Source: Loktanella gaetbuli (lineage in GTDB: Bacteria; Pseudomonadota; Alphaproteobacteria; Rhodobacterales; Rhodobacteraceae). From it: a stretch of 64,000 nt of DNA. Position 1 is the stretch's first letter. Each line of letters starts with the position of its first letter. The translations under genes were made by a program, and so were the position numbers. Below the pieces are notes generated by a model. That model did not search any database. It was given only the letters and a program-made list of their open reading frames with translations, and had not been told where the DNA came from. Of the stretch, positions 17,910 through 26,594 are shown one piece after another. The DNA lies in the NCBI RefSeq assembly GCF_020531945.1, contig NZ_JAJATZ010000005.1:1-64000 (forward strand). Direction: 5' to 3'.

Positions 17910-18116
17910 ATGCAGCACAAGGTTGGACGGGTCCAGGACTATACCAACGCGTTCCTCGGGACGCTTGGCCTGATCCTGTTCATGGCGTTCTGGTGCATCG
18001 GTGCGTTGTTCGGTTTTTTCTGGGTGGTCCTGACTGCGGCCTGCCTGGACCATCTGCGGGTGCGGTTCATCCGCGTAAATGCCTGCGACGGCGACGATCA
18101 CCCCTCTGTAAAATGA
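17910..18116 (+). CDS. Small membrane protein, function unknown
   Basis: 68-aa protein with one long hydrophobic stretch (residues about 15-45, FLGTLGLILFMAFWCIGALF and onwards) that could form one or two transmembrane helices, plus a basic C-terminal tail. GAGGAAGG precedes the ATG. It follows the aminotransferase by 50 nt, a stretch that includes a small ATCCTG/CAGGAT hairpin. No family recognised. Confidence 0.6.
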   Translation: MQHKVGRVQDYTNAFLGTLGLILFMAFWCIGALFGFFWVVLTAACLDHLRVRFIRVNACDGDDHPSVK

Positions 18117-18199
18117 CTTGCACATGTCCAGGCCCCGTGCTGACTGGATCACAAGGCGTGCAATCTGCGCGTCACCTTCTGACATGATTGGAAATTGAG

Positions 18200-18526
18200 A
18201 TGTCGACACGCATTGGTGCGCTTGCCGGGTTGGTTGTGGGGGCTGGTCTGGGGATCGGAGGCATGATGATCTTGCAACAGGATTCCATGATGGATCACGG
18301 TACCATGGCGGGGATGGGCGACATGCCGATGACCGGAAACCCCGACCACGATTTCATGGCCGGCATGGTTCCCCATCATCAGGCTGCCGTCGACATGGCA
18401 AACGACGTGCTGGCGAACGGCACGGACCCAGAGGTCCGCGCCCTCGCGCAGACTATCTTGCAAAGTCAGCAGGCCGAGATCGACGAAATGAACGACTGGC
18501 TGGCCGCCAATCCTGTGCAGAACTAG
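18200..18526 (+). CDS. DUF305-family protein (CopM-like), membrane-anchored
   Basis: 108-aa protein with an N-terminal hydrophobic helix (LAGLVVGAGLGIGGMMIL), a Met-rich segment and the DUF305 core DHDFMAGMVPHHQAAVDMA, followed by ILQSQQAEIDEMNDWL. DUF305 four-helix proteins include the periplasmic copper-binding CopM, and Met/His enrichment fits metal binding, but this is inference. GGAAA precedes the ATG; a TTG four codons upstream is an alternative. Its stop overlaps the convergent aminotransferase stop. Confidence 0.8.
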   Translation: MSTRIGALAGLVVGAGLGIGGMMILQQDSMMDHGTMAGMGDMPMTGNPDHDFMAGMVPHHQAAVDMANDVLANGTDPEVRALAQTILQSQQAEIDEMNDWLAANPVQN

Positions 18527-19698
18527 CCGGCGGCGATCACGGCGGCGGCGGCATCCAGCGCCCCCGGCCCGTGGGCCACACCGGTGGCCATCAGCCCCGC
18601 CTGAATGGTGCCCAGCGCGCCCATCATCATCTGCGCGTTGATATGGCCCATGTGACCGACGCGGAAATAGGCGCTTTCCGGTTGGCGGCCCAGGCCGATG
18701 CCCAGCGTCAGACCGGCGGTATGTTCGCACCAATGGCGCAGCGCATCGGCCTGTCCCTCTGCCATGCACAGCGATGTCACCGCATGACTGCGGTGCGCTG
18801 CATCCGACACGTTCAGATGCAGCGGACCCTGCGCGCCCCAGGCCTCGAACGCAGCCCACAGTGCGCGCGCAAGCACCGTATGCCGGGCAAAAACCGCATC
18901 CAGCCCCTCGGCCTTGATCAGATCGAGCGCCGCGCGCAAACCGTACAGATGATGGGTCGGTGCCGTGCCGCAGAAATACTGGTAGAATTGCGCAGGCCGC
19001 GCCCGTGGCCGCCAGTTCCAATAGGTCGACACCTGTGCAGGCTGACGCGCGTCGGCACGTGCGTTGAACCAGACAAAGCTGATGCCCGCAGGCGTCATCA
19101 GACCCTTTTGGCAGGCGGCGACCATCACGTCGACGCCCCAGTCGTCCATGCGGAAATCATCGCATCCCAACGACGCGATGCAGTCAATCATCAGCAAGGC
19201 GTCATGCCCGCTGGCCGTCAGGGCCGCCCGCATCGCCGCCACGTCGGATTTCACACCGGTCGAGGTATCGACGTGACAGGCCAGAACGGCCTTGATCCGA
19301 CCATCGGTATCCGCGCGCAACCGCGCCTCCAGCCTTGCGGCATCCACCGGGGCCTGCTGTCCGAATTCCAGGATCTCAACATCCAGCCCCAGCCCCTTGG
19401 CCATTTCACCCCAGCCGTGCCCGAACCGGCCGGTGGCGCAGACCAGCACCAGATCGCCCGGCGCACAGATATTGACCAATGCGGCCTCCCATGCGGCGTG
19501 GCCGTTGCCGATGTAGATCGCCACGTCAGCCGTGGTCCGCGCCACCATCTGCAGATCGGGGATCAGGCTGGCGGTCAGGTCGTGCAGTTCGCCTTCGTAG
19601 ATATTGGGGGACGCGCGGTGCATCGCCCGCAGAACCGCATCGGGAATGACCGAAGGGCCGGGAATGGCGAGATAGGACCGACCGTGTGACAACGACAT
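18523..19698 (-). CDS. Serine/alanine-glyoxylate aminotransferase (class V)
   Basis: 391-aa class V PLP aminotransferase. It opens with AIPGPSVIPDAVLRAM, has YIGNGHAAWEAAL and DCIASLGCDDFRMDDWGVD, and the PLP lysine Lys198 in CQKGLMTPAGISF. It resembles serine-glyoxylate and alanine-glyoxylate aminotransferases that recycle glyoxylate to glycine. The Met at 19698 follows AAAGGTC and gives the family length. The frame continues open upstream beneath the divergent ABC transporter gene, which is an antisense shadow. Confidence 0.88.
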   Translation of the reverse strand: MSLSHGRSYLAIPGPSVIPDAVLRAMHRASPNIYEGELHDLTASLIPDLQMVARTTADVAIYIGNGHAAWEAALVNICAPGDLVLVCATGRFGHGWGEMAKGLGLDVEILEFGQQAPVDAARLEARLRADTDGRIKAVLACHVDTSTGVKSDVAAMRAALTASGHDALLMIDCIASLGCDDFRMDDWGVDVMVAACQKGLMTPAGISFVWFNARADARQPAQVSTYWNWRPRARPAQFYQYFCGTAPTHHLYGLRAALDLIKAEGLDAVFARHTVLARALWAAFEAWGAQGPLHLNVSDAAHRSHAVTSLCMAEGQADALRHWCEHTAGLTLGIGLGRQPESAYFRVGHMGHINAQMMMGALGTIQAGLMATGVAHGPGALDAAAAVIAAG

Positions 19699-19806
19699 GG
19701 GAATTGACCTTTGCGGATTGAATTGCGCGAACCCTATGCCTGTCCCGCGCGGCGTCAACACCCCCTGTGCCTTGCCTGACTTGGGGCGGTCGACTAGGTG
19801 TCTGTG

Positions 19807-21618
19807 ATGAACACAACACCCGCACCAGTCACCGACACCGCCGCAGGCCAGCCTGCCGCCGACCGGCCCGACATCACACCGATGTTCCGGTGGCTGTGGC
19901 GCACCTATCTGCGCCGCCACCGCAAACTGCTGATCGCCGCCGTTCTGCTGATGTCGATGGAAGGCGCGATGCTGGGCCTTCTGTCCTATCTGATCAAACC
20001 GATGTTCGACGACGTGTTCATCGCGGGTCAGACCACGGCGCTGTGGGGCGTGGGCATCGCGATCATGCTGATCTTTGTCGTGCGCGCCGTCACCAGTGCG
20101 GGACAAAAGATCCTGATGATGCGCGCCAGCCAACGCGCTGCCGCCGCGATGCGCACCGACCTGCTAGACCATCTGATGACGCTGGACAGTGCCTATCATC
20201 AGGTCAACCCGCCGGGTCAGCTGATCGAACGGGTGCAATCCGACGTCACTGTGGTGAACAACAGCTGGGCCGACATCCTGGTGTCCATCGGACGCGACAC
20301 CGTGACCGTGATCGTGCTGTTCGGCGTGGCCGTTTCGGTCGATCTGCAATGGACGCTTGTGACCCTCGTCGGTGTGCCGTTCCTGGTCCTGCCTGCCCTG
20401 CTGGCGCAACGCTACGTGCGCCGCCGGTCGGTTTCCGCGCGCGAGTTGGCAGGCCGCATGGCAACGCGCCTGGACGAGGTGTTCCACGGCATCAACCCGA
20501 TCAAGCTGAACGCGCTCGAATCCTACCAATCCGTGCGCTACCGCAAGCTGACCGGTGATCGCGCGCGCGCCGAAATCAAAGCGACCACGGGTCAGGCCAC
20601 GGTCCCGGCACTTGTCGATATCGTCACCGGCATAGGGTTTCTGGCCGTGATGATCTACGGCGGCGGCGAAATCATCGCTGGCACGAAAACCGTGGGCGAA
20701 TTCATGTCGTTCTTTACCGCGATCGCACTGGTGTTCGACCCGCTGCGCCGGATCGCGAACACTTCGGGCAAATGGCAGATTGCGGCAGCCAGCATCGACC
20801 GGCTGCGCAGCGTTTTTGACGAACGTCCTACCCTGCTGTCGCCGGCACACCCCAAACCCGCACCGCAGGGCGCACCCGAAATCCGGTTCCGCGATGTCGA
20901 AATGCGTTACGGCGACCTTCCCGTTCTGCGGGGGGCCACATTTACGGCCAAGGCTGGCCAGACCACGGCGCTGGTGGGCGCATCCGGCGCAGGCAAGAGT
21001 ACCGTGTTCAATGTGCTGACCCGTCTGGTCGAACCGAACGGCGGCGAGGTCAGCATCGACGGCACCGCTGTGTCCGACATCGACCTGGGCCAGTTGCGCG
21101 CACTGTTTTCGGTCGTGACACAGGATGCCGCCTTGTTTGACGAAAGCCTGCGCGAAAACATCCTGCTCGGCCGCGATGACATCACCGAGGACCGCCTGCG
21201 CGAAGTCCTTGACGCAGCCCATGTCACTGATTTTCTGCCGCAGCTGTCGCACGGCCTGGACAGCGCCGCTGGCCCGCGCGGATCGAACCTGTCGGGTGGT
21301 CAGCGTCAGCGCGTGGCCATTGCCCGCGCCGTGTTGCGCGACACGCCGATCCTGCTGCTGGACGAGGCAACCAGCGCGCTGGACACCAAATCAGAAGCCG
21401 TGGTCCAGCAGGCGCTGGAACGGCTGAGCGTGGGACGCACGACCTTGGTGATCGCGCACCGCCTGTCCACGATCCAGAATGCCGACAGCATCGTGGTGAT
21501 GGACCAAGGACGCGTTGCGGATCAGGGCACGCATGACGAACTTCTGGCGCGGGGCGGCATCTATGCCGATCTCTACCGGATGCAATTCAAATCAAAGGCG
21601 GCTGAAAACAATGACTGA
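19807..21618 (+). CDS. MsbA-like ABC exporter (fused permease and ATPase)
   Basis: 603-aa half-transporter: a six-helix type 1 exporter domain (residues about 30-330) and a nucleotide-binding domain with Walker A GASGAGKST (near 391), signature LSGGQRQR (near 494) and Walker B LLLDEATSALD (near 515). It dimerises to flip lipids or export hydrophobic substrates; lipid A flipping is possible but not shown. ATG 19807 was preferred over a GTG three codons earlier. Its last eight bases overlap ygfZ. Confidence 0.9.
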   Translation: MNTTPAPVTDTAAGQPAADRPDITPMFRWLWRTYLRRHRKLLIAAVLLMSMEGAMLGLLSYLIKPMFDDVFIAGQTTALWGVGIAIMLIFVVRAVTSAGQKILMMRASQRAAAAMRTDLLDHLMTLDSAYHQVNPPGQLIERVQSDVTVVNNSWADILVSIGRDTVTVIVLFGVAVSVDLQWTLVTLVGVPFLVLPALLAQRYVRRRSVSARELAGRMATRLDEVFHGINPIKLNALESYQSVRYRKLTGDRARAEIKATTGQATVPALVDIVTGIGFLAVMIYGGGEIIAGTKTVGEFMSFFTAIALVFDPLRRIANTSGKWQIAAASIDRLRSVFDERPTLLSPAHPKPAPQGAPEIRFRDVEMRYGDLPVLRGATFTAKAGQTTALVGASGAGKSTVFNVLTRLVEPNGGEVSIDGTAVSDIDLGQLRALFSVVTQDAALFDESLRENILLGRDDITEDRLREVLDAAHVTDFLPQLSHGLDSAAGPRGSNLSGGQRQRVAIARAVLRDTPILLLDEATSALDTKSEAVVQQALERLSVGRTTLVIAHRLSTIQNADSIVVMDQGRVADQGTHDELLARGGIYADLYRMQFKSKAAENND

Positions 21619-22354
21619 TCGCATCGTCCTGGCGCTGACCGGCACTGACCGCGTTGAATTCCTGCAGGGTCTGGTGACCAACGACGTGACCCGCGCTGAC
21701 GGCGGGATCGTCTACACGGCCCTGCTGACGCCGCAGGGCAAGTTTCTGGCCGATTTCTTTGTTCTCGGTCAGCCTGACCGCCTGCTGATCGACGTGGCCG
21801 CCAGCCATGCGCAGGGGTTGGGTCAGCGCCTGAACATGTACCGTTTGCGGGCGGACGTGCAGATCGAAACAACGGACCTGATCGTATCGCGCGGGACAGG
21901 GGATGCGCCGGACGGGGCGCTGGCCGATCCCCGACACCCTGCCTTGGGCTGGCGCGCCTATGCCATGACCGACCAGTCGGATGCGACCGATTGGGATGCG
22001 CTGCGCGTGGCCCATGTCATTCCCGAGACAGGCATCGAACTGACGCCCGAAACCTATATCCTCGAGGCGGGATTCGAACGTCTGAACGGCGTCGATTTCC
22101 GCAAGGGATGTTTCGTCGGACAGGAAATCGTGGCGCGCATGAAACACAAGACGACCCTGCGCAAGGGGCTGGTCCGCGTCACGTTGGACGGTGATGCCGC
22201 GGCCGGCACAGCGCTGTCGCAGGATGGCAAGGATGCGGGCGTCTTGCACACGGTGGCGGGCCATCAGGCCATCGCCTACATGCGTTTCGATCGCAGCGAC
22301 ACTGTGTTCGCGGATGAAACGCGGGTTTTCGTCGATTTGGACGCGCAGTCCTGA
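21611..22354 (+). CDS. ygfZ: Folate-binding protein YgfZ
   Basis: 247-aa GcvT-like protein with the YgfZ signature KGCFVGQEIVARM (near residue 165) containing the conserved Cys, and an N-terminal FLQGLVTNDV block. YgfZ uses tetrahydrofolate to support assembly or repair of certain Fe-S enzymes. It overlaps the ABC exporter by eight bases (ATGACTGA), so the two are probably cotranslated. Confidence 0.92.
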   Translation: MTDRIVLALTGTDRVEFLQGLVTNDVTRADGGIVYTALLTPQGKFLADFFVLGQPDRLLIDVAASHAQGLGQRLNMYRLRADVQIETTDLIVSRGTGDAPDGALADPRHPALGWRAYAMTDQSDATDWDALRVAHVIPETGIELTPETYILEAGFERLNGVDFRKGCFVGQEIVARMKHKTTLRKGLVRVTLDGDAAAGTALSQDGKDAGVLHTVAGHQAIAYMRFDRSDTVFADETRVFVDLDAQS

Positions 22355-22388
22355 CGACGGTAAGCTTCTGTTAAGACCTCTGCGCCAC

Positions 22389-22419
22389 AACCTCCCCAGA
22401 TCGGTAACCTGGGGAGGTT
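22389..22419. terminator. Hairpin between convergent ygfZ and efp
   Basis: AACCTCCCCAG (22389-22399) pairs perfectly with CTGGGGAGGTT (22409-22419) around a nine-base loop. It is placed to end transcription of ygfZ, and as a symmetrical hairpin possibly efp as well. No T-tract. Confidence 0.6.
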
Positions 22420-22444
22420 GAATGACACACTTGCCGAAACCACC

Positions 22445-23008
22445 TTAGGCGCGTTCGACGTATTCCATAAGTTCGGTGTTCACGACGATATCCTCGTCGG
22501 TGCCCACGAACGGCGGGATCATGACGCGCACGCCATTGTCCAGGATAGCAGGCTTGAAACTGTTTGCAGCGGTCTGACCTTTGACGACCGGCTCGGTCTC
22601 GACGACCTTGCAGGTGACGCGCAGCGGCAGGGTCACGTTCAGCGCTTCTTCGCCGTAGTATTCGATCTTGACGATCATGCCGTCCTGTAGAAACGGGCGA
22701 CGGTCGCCCAGAATATCGGCGGGCAGCGCGATCTGGTCGTAGGTTTCGCTATCCATGAAGGTCAGCATATCGTCGGATTCGAACAGGAATTGCTGGTCCT
22801 TTTGTTCCAGACGCACCTGCTCGACCTTGTCTGCGGACCGGAAACGTTCGTTCAGTTTGCGACCGTCGCGCAGGTTTTTCAGCTCGACTTGCGCAAAGGC
22901 ACCGCCTTTGCCGGGCTTGACGTGATCGACCTTGACCGCAGCCCACAGGCCGTTTTCGTGGTCCAGCACATTGCCGGGGCGAATTTCATTACCGTTGATT
23001 TTTGGCAT
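22445..23008 (-). CDS. efp: Elongation factor P
   Basis: 187-aa EF-P beginning MPKINGNEIRPGNVL, with the KOW-like domain I loop HVKPGKGGAFAQ where Lys34 is the residue that is post-translationally modified in many bacteria, then two OB domains. It relieves ribosome stalling at polyproline. Length is normal. It is convergent with ygfZ, with a perfect hairpin between them. Confidence 0.97.
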   Translation of the reverse strand: MPKINGNEIRPGNVLDHENGLWAAVKVDHVKPGKGGAFAQVELKNLRDGRKLNERFRSADKVEQVRLEQKDQQFLFESDDMLTFMDSETYDQIALPADILGDRRPFLQDGMIVKIEYYGEEALNVTLPLRVTCKVVETEPVVKGQTAANSFKPAILDNGVRVMIPPFVGTDEDIVVNTELMEYVERA

Positions 23009-23236
23009 GGGTCACTTCGTGTCAAAATTGTGGCGAAAACTTGATGATTTCTTAACCGGCTCTATATCTGGCAGGCAGTTGCGCCGCAAGACAACTAGAT
23101 CGGCTGATTTCGACTGATAGCCATGCATTTCGCGCATGGCAGTCATTCCAAATCAGGCGCCCTCCTGAAGGGTGATTCAGAGCATACAAAGCGTCACCGT
23201 AACTGCGATGACCGAAACAAGCGAGAAGGACCACAC

Positions 23237-23560
23237 ATGAGAGATTTCGTTGACGGGACCGCATTCAACAACGAGCAAGGCAACCGCGCACGCAAACTGT
23301 TTGCAGCAGTTGTACTCGCTGCGCTGGACGATGCAATTGCCGACGACAAGAAATATGGCAACGGACCAGAGCAGATCGCACGCTGGGCCCGCTCTCGTGA
23401 TGGTCGTGAAGTCTTGTCCTGCGCAGGCATCGACCCCAACGAACGTGTCGTTGCCGGCCTGATGGATTTTGTGGGCAAAGGTGTGCGCACCTCGGTCGCG
23501 CTGTCCCGCGAAGAAAGCGAACGCCGCCATGCCGCAGAGCAGGACGCCAAGGCCGCCTGA
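23237..23560 (+). CDS. Conserved DUF6280-like small protein
   Basis: 107-aa mostly helical soluble protein (MRDFVDGTAFNNEQGNRARK ... ARWARSRDGREVLSCAGIDP) that I recognise as the Rhodobacterales-restricted DUF6280 type. No function is known. AAGGA lies upstream of the ATG. The roughly 230 bp between it and the divergent efp are AT-richer than the surroundings and probably hold both promoters. Confidence 0.75.
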   Translation: MRDFVDGTAFNNEQGNRARKLFAAVVLAALDDAIADDKKYGNGPEQIARWARSRDGREVLSCAGIDPNERVVAGLMDFVGKGVRTSVALSREESERRHAAEQDAKAA

Positions 23561-23617
23561 TCCGATTGATTGAATGACGTATTTGACGCGGTGCCCTCGG
23601 GTGCCGCGTTTTGCGTT

Positions 23618-24193
23618 TCAGCCCAGGCTCATCAGACCGAACATCAACGGCGGCGTCACCTCGAGCACCAGCAGCACAGCCAGCAGCGTGCGCATCACGC
23701 GCCCCGGATATTGCCGCCACAGCCACAGCGTTGCGGCGACAACTGTCGCAACCTCAACGCCCGCGACGATCCGGCCATGATGCGCGGGATCCCAATAGCT
23801 GACAGGACTGATGAATTTCCAGTCTGTCAGGGGCCAGAAATGCGCGCGCGCATCTTCTCGGTGGAACGGGAAATCCAACACCAGATGCAACAGTGCCGCC
23901 GCGCACAGCGCCACGACCACCCGGGATTTCAGTGCGATGCCTGCGGCCAGGGCCATGCTCCACAGGATGAAGGAATTATCGATCCTGAAAACGGCCTGCC
24001 AGGCGTCCGAATAGTACAGCTCTCCGAAAACGACCTGACCCGGAATGCGCTGCACCAGCAACGCCCAGCCGGCCAACAGGTACAGCGACAGATCGGGTAA
24101 CAGCGCCCCCGTGATCGCGGCACCGGTGACACGACGATCCTTTGGGTCGGCAAAGGCAAACAGCCCGAAAACCACGTGCGCTGGCGTGTTCAT
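23618..24193 (-). CDS. DUF457/YdjM-like inner membrane protein
   Basis: 191-aa polytopic membrane protein with MNTPAHVVFGLF at the N-terminus, GALLPDLSLYLLAG, and the His/Asp motif LLHLVLDFPFHRED. This pattern of a His near the start, a PD motif and an HxxxD-containing helix is that of the LexA-regulated YdjM/DUF457 metal-dependent hydrolase-like family. It is divergent from cobQ by 50 bp. Function uncertain. Confidence 0.65.
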   Translation of the reverse strand: MNTPAHVVFGLFAFADPKDRRVTGAAITGALLPDLSLYLLAGWALLVQRIPGQVVFGELYYSDAWQAVFRIDNSFILWSMALAAGIALKSRVVVALCAAALLHLVLDFPFHREDARAHFWPLTDWKFISPVSYWDPAHHGRIVAGVEVATVVAATLWLWRQYPGRVMRTLLAVLLVLEVTPPLMFGLMSLG

Positions 24194-24243
24194 GTCTTTT
24201 CCTGTCGCTGCCCGTCACCTAAGACTACGGCAAAGGAGCCGCG

Positions 24244-25710
24244 ATGACACGTGCGATCATGATCCAGGGGGCCGGGTCCAATGTCGGCAAATCGTTGCTT
24301 GTCGCAGGAATTGCGCGGGCAGCGGTGCGCCGCGGCCTCTCTGTCGCACCGTTCAAACCGCAAAACATGTCCAACAACGCAGCCGTCACTGTTGATGGCG
24401 GTGAAATCGGGCGGGCGCAGGCGCTTCAGGCGCTGGCTTGTGGGCGCGATCCGGTGGTCGACATGAATCCGGTCCTGCTCAAGCCCGAAACGGATGTCGG
24501 TGCACAGGTCGTGGTGCAGGGCCAGCGCCTGACCACCGTGCGCGCCCGTGACTACGCAGCACTCAAACCGACACTCCTGCCCCGTGTTCTGGACAGCTTT
24601 TACAGGCTTTCGCAGTCCTGCGACCTGATCGTCGTCGAAGGTGCAGGCAGCCCGGCCGAGGTCAACCTGCGCGCAGGCGATATCGCCAACATGGGTTTTG
24701 CCGCGGCAGCCGATGTGCCGGTTGTTCTGATCGGTGACATAGACCGGGGCGGTGTCATCGCCCAAATGGTGGGCACCCGCGCCGTGCTGGACCCTGCGGA
24801 TGCCGCCCTGATCAAGGGATTCGCTATCAACAAGTTCCGCGGCGATGTCAGCCTGTTCGATGAGGGCATGGTCACCATTGCCGACAGCACAGGATGGGCA
24901 CCGCTGGGCGTCTTGCCCTGGTTCGCCGATGCCTGGAAATTGCCTGCCGAGGATGTCATGGACATCGCCAGCCGGGGCGGCGGCGATATTCGCATCGTCG
25001 TGCCCCGGCTGAATCGCATCGCGAATTTCGACGATCTGGACCCGCTGTCTGCGACACCGGGCGTCAGCGTCGACATCATCCCCGAAGGCCGCCCCCTGCC
25101 CCTGGACGCCGATCTGATCATCCTGCCGGGATCGAAATCCACCATCGCAGATCTCGATCATTTCCGCGCACAGGGATGGGATATTGACCTGGCGGCCCAT
25201 ATCCGGCGCGGCGGCCACGTGCTGGGGATCTGCGGTGGTTACCAGATGCTTGGCACCCGTATCAGCGACCCTGACGGGCTCGAAGGGCCTGCACGCAGCG
25301 TGCCGGGGCTGGGTCATCTTGATGTGCAGACCACGCTGCACCCCAGCAAACGGTTGGCACTGTCGCAGGCCAGTTATCTGCCCAGTGGTGACCCCGTGTC
25401 GGGGTATGAAATCCATCTGGGTGCCACGACGGGGCCAGACACCGACCGAGCCTGGCTGTCACTGGATGGCAGGCCCGAAGGGGCCGCCAGCCCATCGCAA
25501 CGTGTGCGCGGCTGCTACCTGCACGGGTTATTTGCCAAGGACCGGTTTCGCGCGGCCTATCTGTCCGACCTTGGAAAACCCGTGGCAGCGGGTGACTACG
25601 GCGGTCAAGTACAGGCCACGCTCGACGCACTCGCCGATCATGTCGAAAATCATCTTGATGTAGATGCAGTCCTTGCGATGGCAGCAGAGGTGCAGCGACC
25701 GTCCGATTGA
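24244..25710 (+). CDS. cobQ: Cobyric acid synthase CobQ
   Basis: 488-aa ATP-dependent amidotransferase that amidates four carboxylates of adenosylcobyrinic acid a,c-diamide. It has an N-terminal P-loop-like dethiobiotin-synthetase domain (IMIQGAGSNVGKSLLVAG) and FKPQNMSNNA. The C-terminal class I glutaminase domain has nucleophile Cys330 in GICGGYQMLG and the His block GCYLHGLF. It is separated from the main B12 region by smc and other genes. The stop is three bases from the convergent next gene. Confidence 0.97.
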   Translation: MTRAIMIQGAGSNVGKSLLVAGIARAAVRRGLSVAPFKPQNMSNNAAVTVDGGEIGRAQALQALACGRDPVVDMNPVLLKPETDVGAQVVVQGQRLTTVRARDYAALKPTLLPRVLDSFYRLSQSCDLIVVEGAGSPAEVNLRAGDIANMGFAAAADVPVVLIGDIDRGGVIAQMVGTRAVLDPADAALIKGFAINKFRGDVSLFDEGMVTIADSTGWAPLGVLPWFADAWKLPAEDVMDIASRGGGDIRIVVPRLNRIANFDDLDPLSATPGVSVDIIPEGRPLPLDADLIILPGSKSTIADLDHFRAQGWDIDLAAHIRRGGHVLGICGGYQMLGTRISDPDGLEGPARSVPGLGHLDVQTTLHPSKRLALSQASYLPSGDPVSGYEIHLGATTGPDTDRAWLSLDGRPEGAASPSQRVRGCYLHGLFAKDRFRAAYLSDLGKPVAAGDYGGQVQATLDALADHVENHLDVDAVLAMAAEVQRPSD

Positions 25711-25713
25711 TGC

Positions 25714-26526
25714 TCAGGTCAGGTCAGAACTGGACAGGACACGCTGAATTTCGCGGCGGACCAGTTTGCGCACGTTGCGCGTGATGCGCTCACCCATTGT
25801 ACCCTGCAATTCCTCGCGCACGATCTGGCGCACGATTTCCTGCAACTGATCGTTCTTGACCGTCAGCCCGCCTTCCAGAAACATATGCAGCGCGGCCTCT
25901 GCCTCTGGGTCGCGCTCGTCCAGTGCCTCGATCAGGTCGTCATTATAGTCTTGATCAACAGCCTCATGGTCTGCCGCGGCACGGTGACGATGATGGCGAA
26001 ACAGGACCTGCGCTGAATCGTCTTCATCCTCGTCCTGGATACGGTACAGGCGGGCGGCCTCTGACAATGTGGCGGGCCAGGCCTCTGGCCCTTGCGGCAC
26101 ACCCAGCGGGCGATCGGCGCTGTCCAGCTCGATCGCATCCTCGACGGGCACATCGCCACGGAAACCGGCGCTGGACCAGCTTTTGTCCAGTTCAGTGCCC
26201 GTGCCGTCGTCTTCCCAGTCCTCGGCCTGGTCACTGACAGCCGCCTCAAGTTCCGCGATGGTCGAGAGGAGTGACGCGGGGCCGGACGTGTCCTCGGCTG
26301 GTGTCACCGCATGCGATGCCTCCAGCACAAATGGCGCGTCTGATTCTGCATCCGAGTCGCGTGCGTCTTCTTCGTGATCCACACGCAAGGCGGGGGTCAG
26401 AACAAACTTTTCGATTCTCGCACTTGGGCGCGGTGCCTCACGTTCGGCGGCGTTGTCTTCCGCGACAAGCCTGCGAATGGACGACAGCACATCCTCAATT
26501 CTGGCGTTACTCATCGGTTCGGCCAT
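25714..26526 (-). CDS. PopZ/DUF2497-like acidic protein
   Basis: 270-aa protein with a conserved N-terminal helix (MSNARIEDVLSSIRRLVAED), a long acidic low-complexity middle, and a basic C-terminal helical domain (DQLQEIVRQIVREEL ... NVRKLVRREIQRVL). This short-helix/acidic-linker/C-terminal oligomerisation layout is that of the polar organizer PopZ (DUF2497). Assignment is by architecture only; a Rhodobacterales-specific protein of unknown role is the alternative. GAGG precedes the ATG at 26526. Confidence 0.55.
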   Translation of the reverse strand: MAEPMSNARIEDVLSSIRRLVAEDNAAEREAPRPSARIEKFVLTPALRVDHEEDARDSDAESDAPFVLEASHAVTPAEDTSGPASLLSTIAELEAAVSDQAEDWEDDGTGTELDKSWSSAGFRGDVPVEDAIELDSADRPLGVPQGPEAWPATLSEAARLYRIQDEDEDDSAQVLFRHHRHRAAADHEAVDQDYNDDLIEALDERDPEAEAALHMFLEGGLTVKNDQLQEIVRQIVREELQGTMGERITRNVRKLVRREIQRVLSSSDLT

Positions 26527-26594
26527 TCTGCATCCTCAACGTCTGTCCCTGACCCTAGACCGAAGCGTCTTGCCAAACAACAAATGTATCCAGG

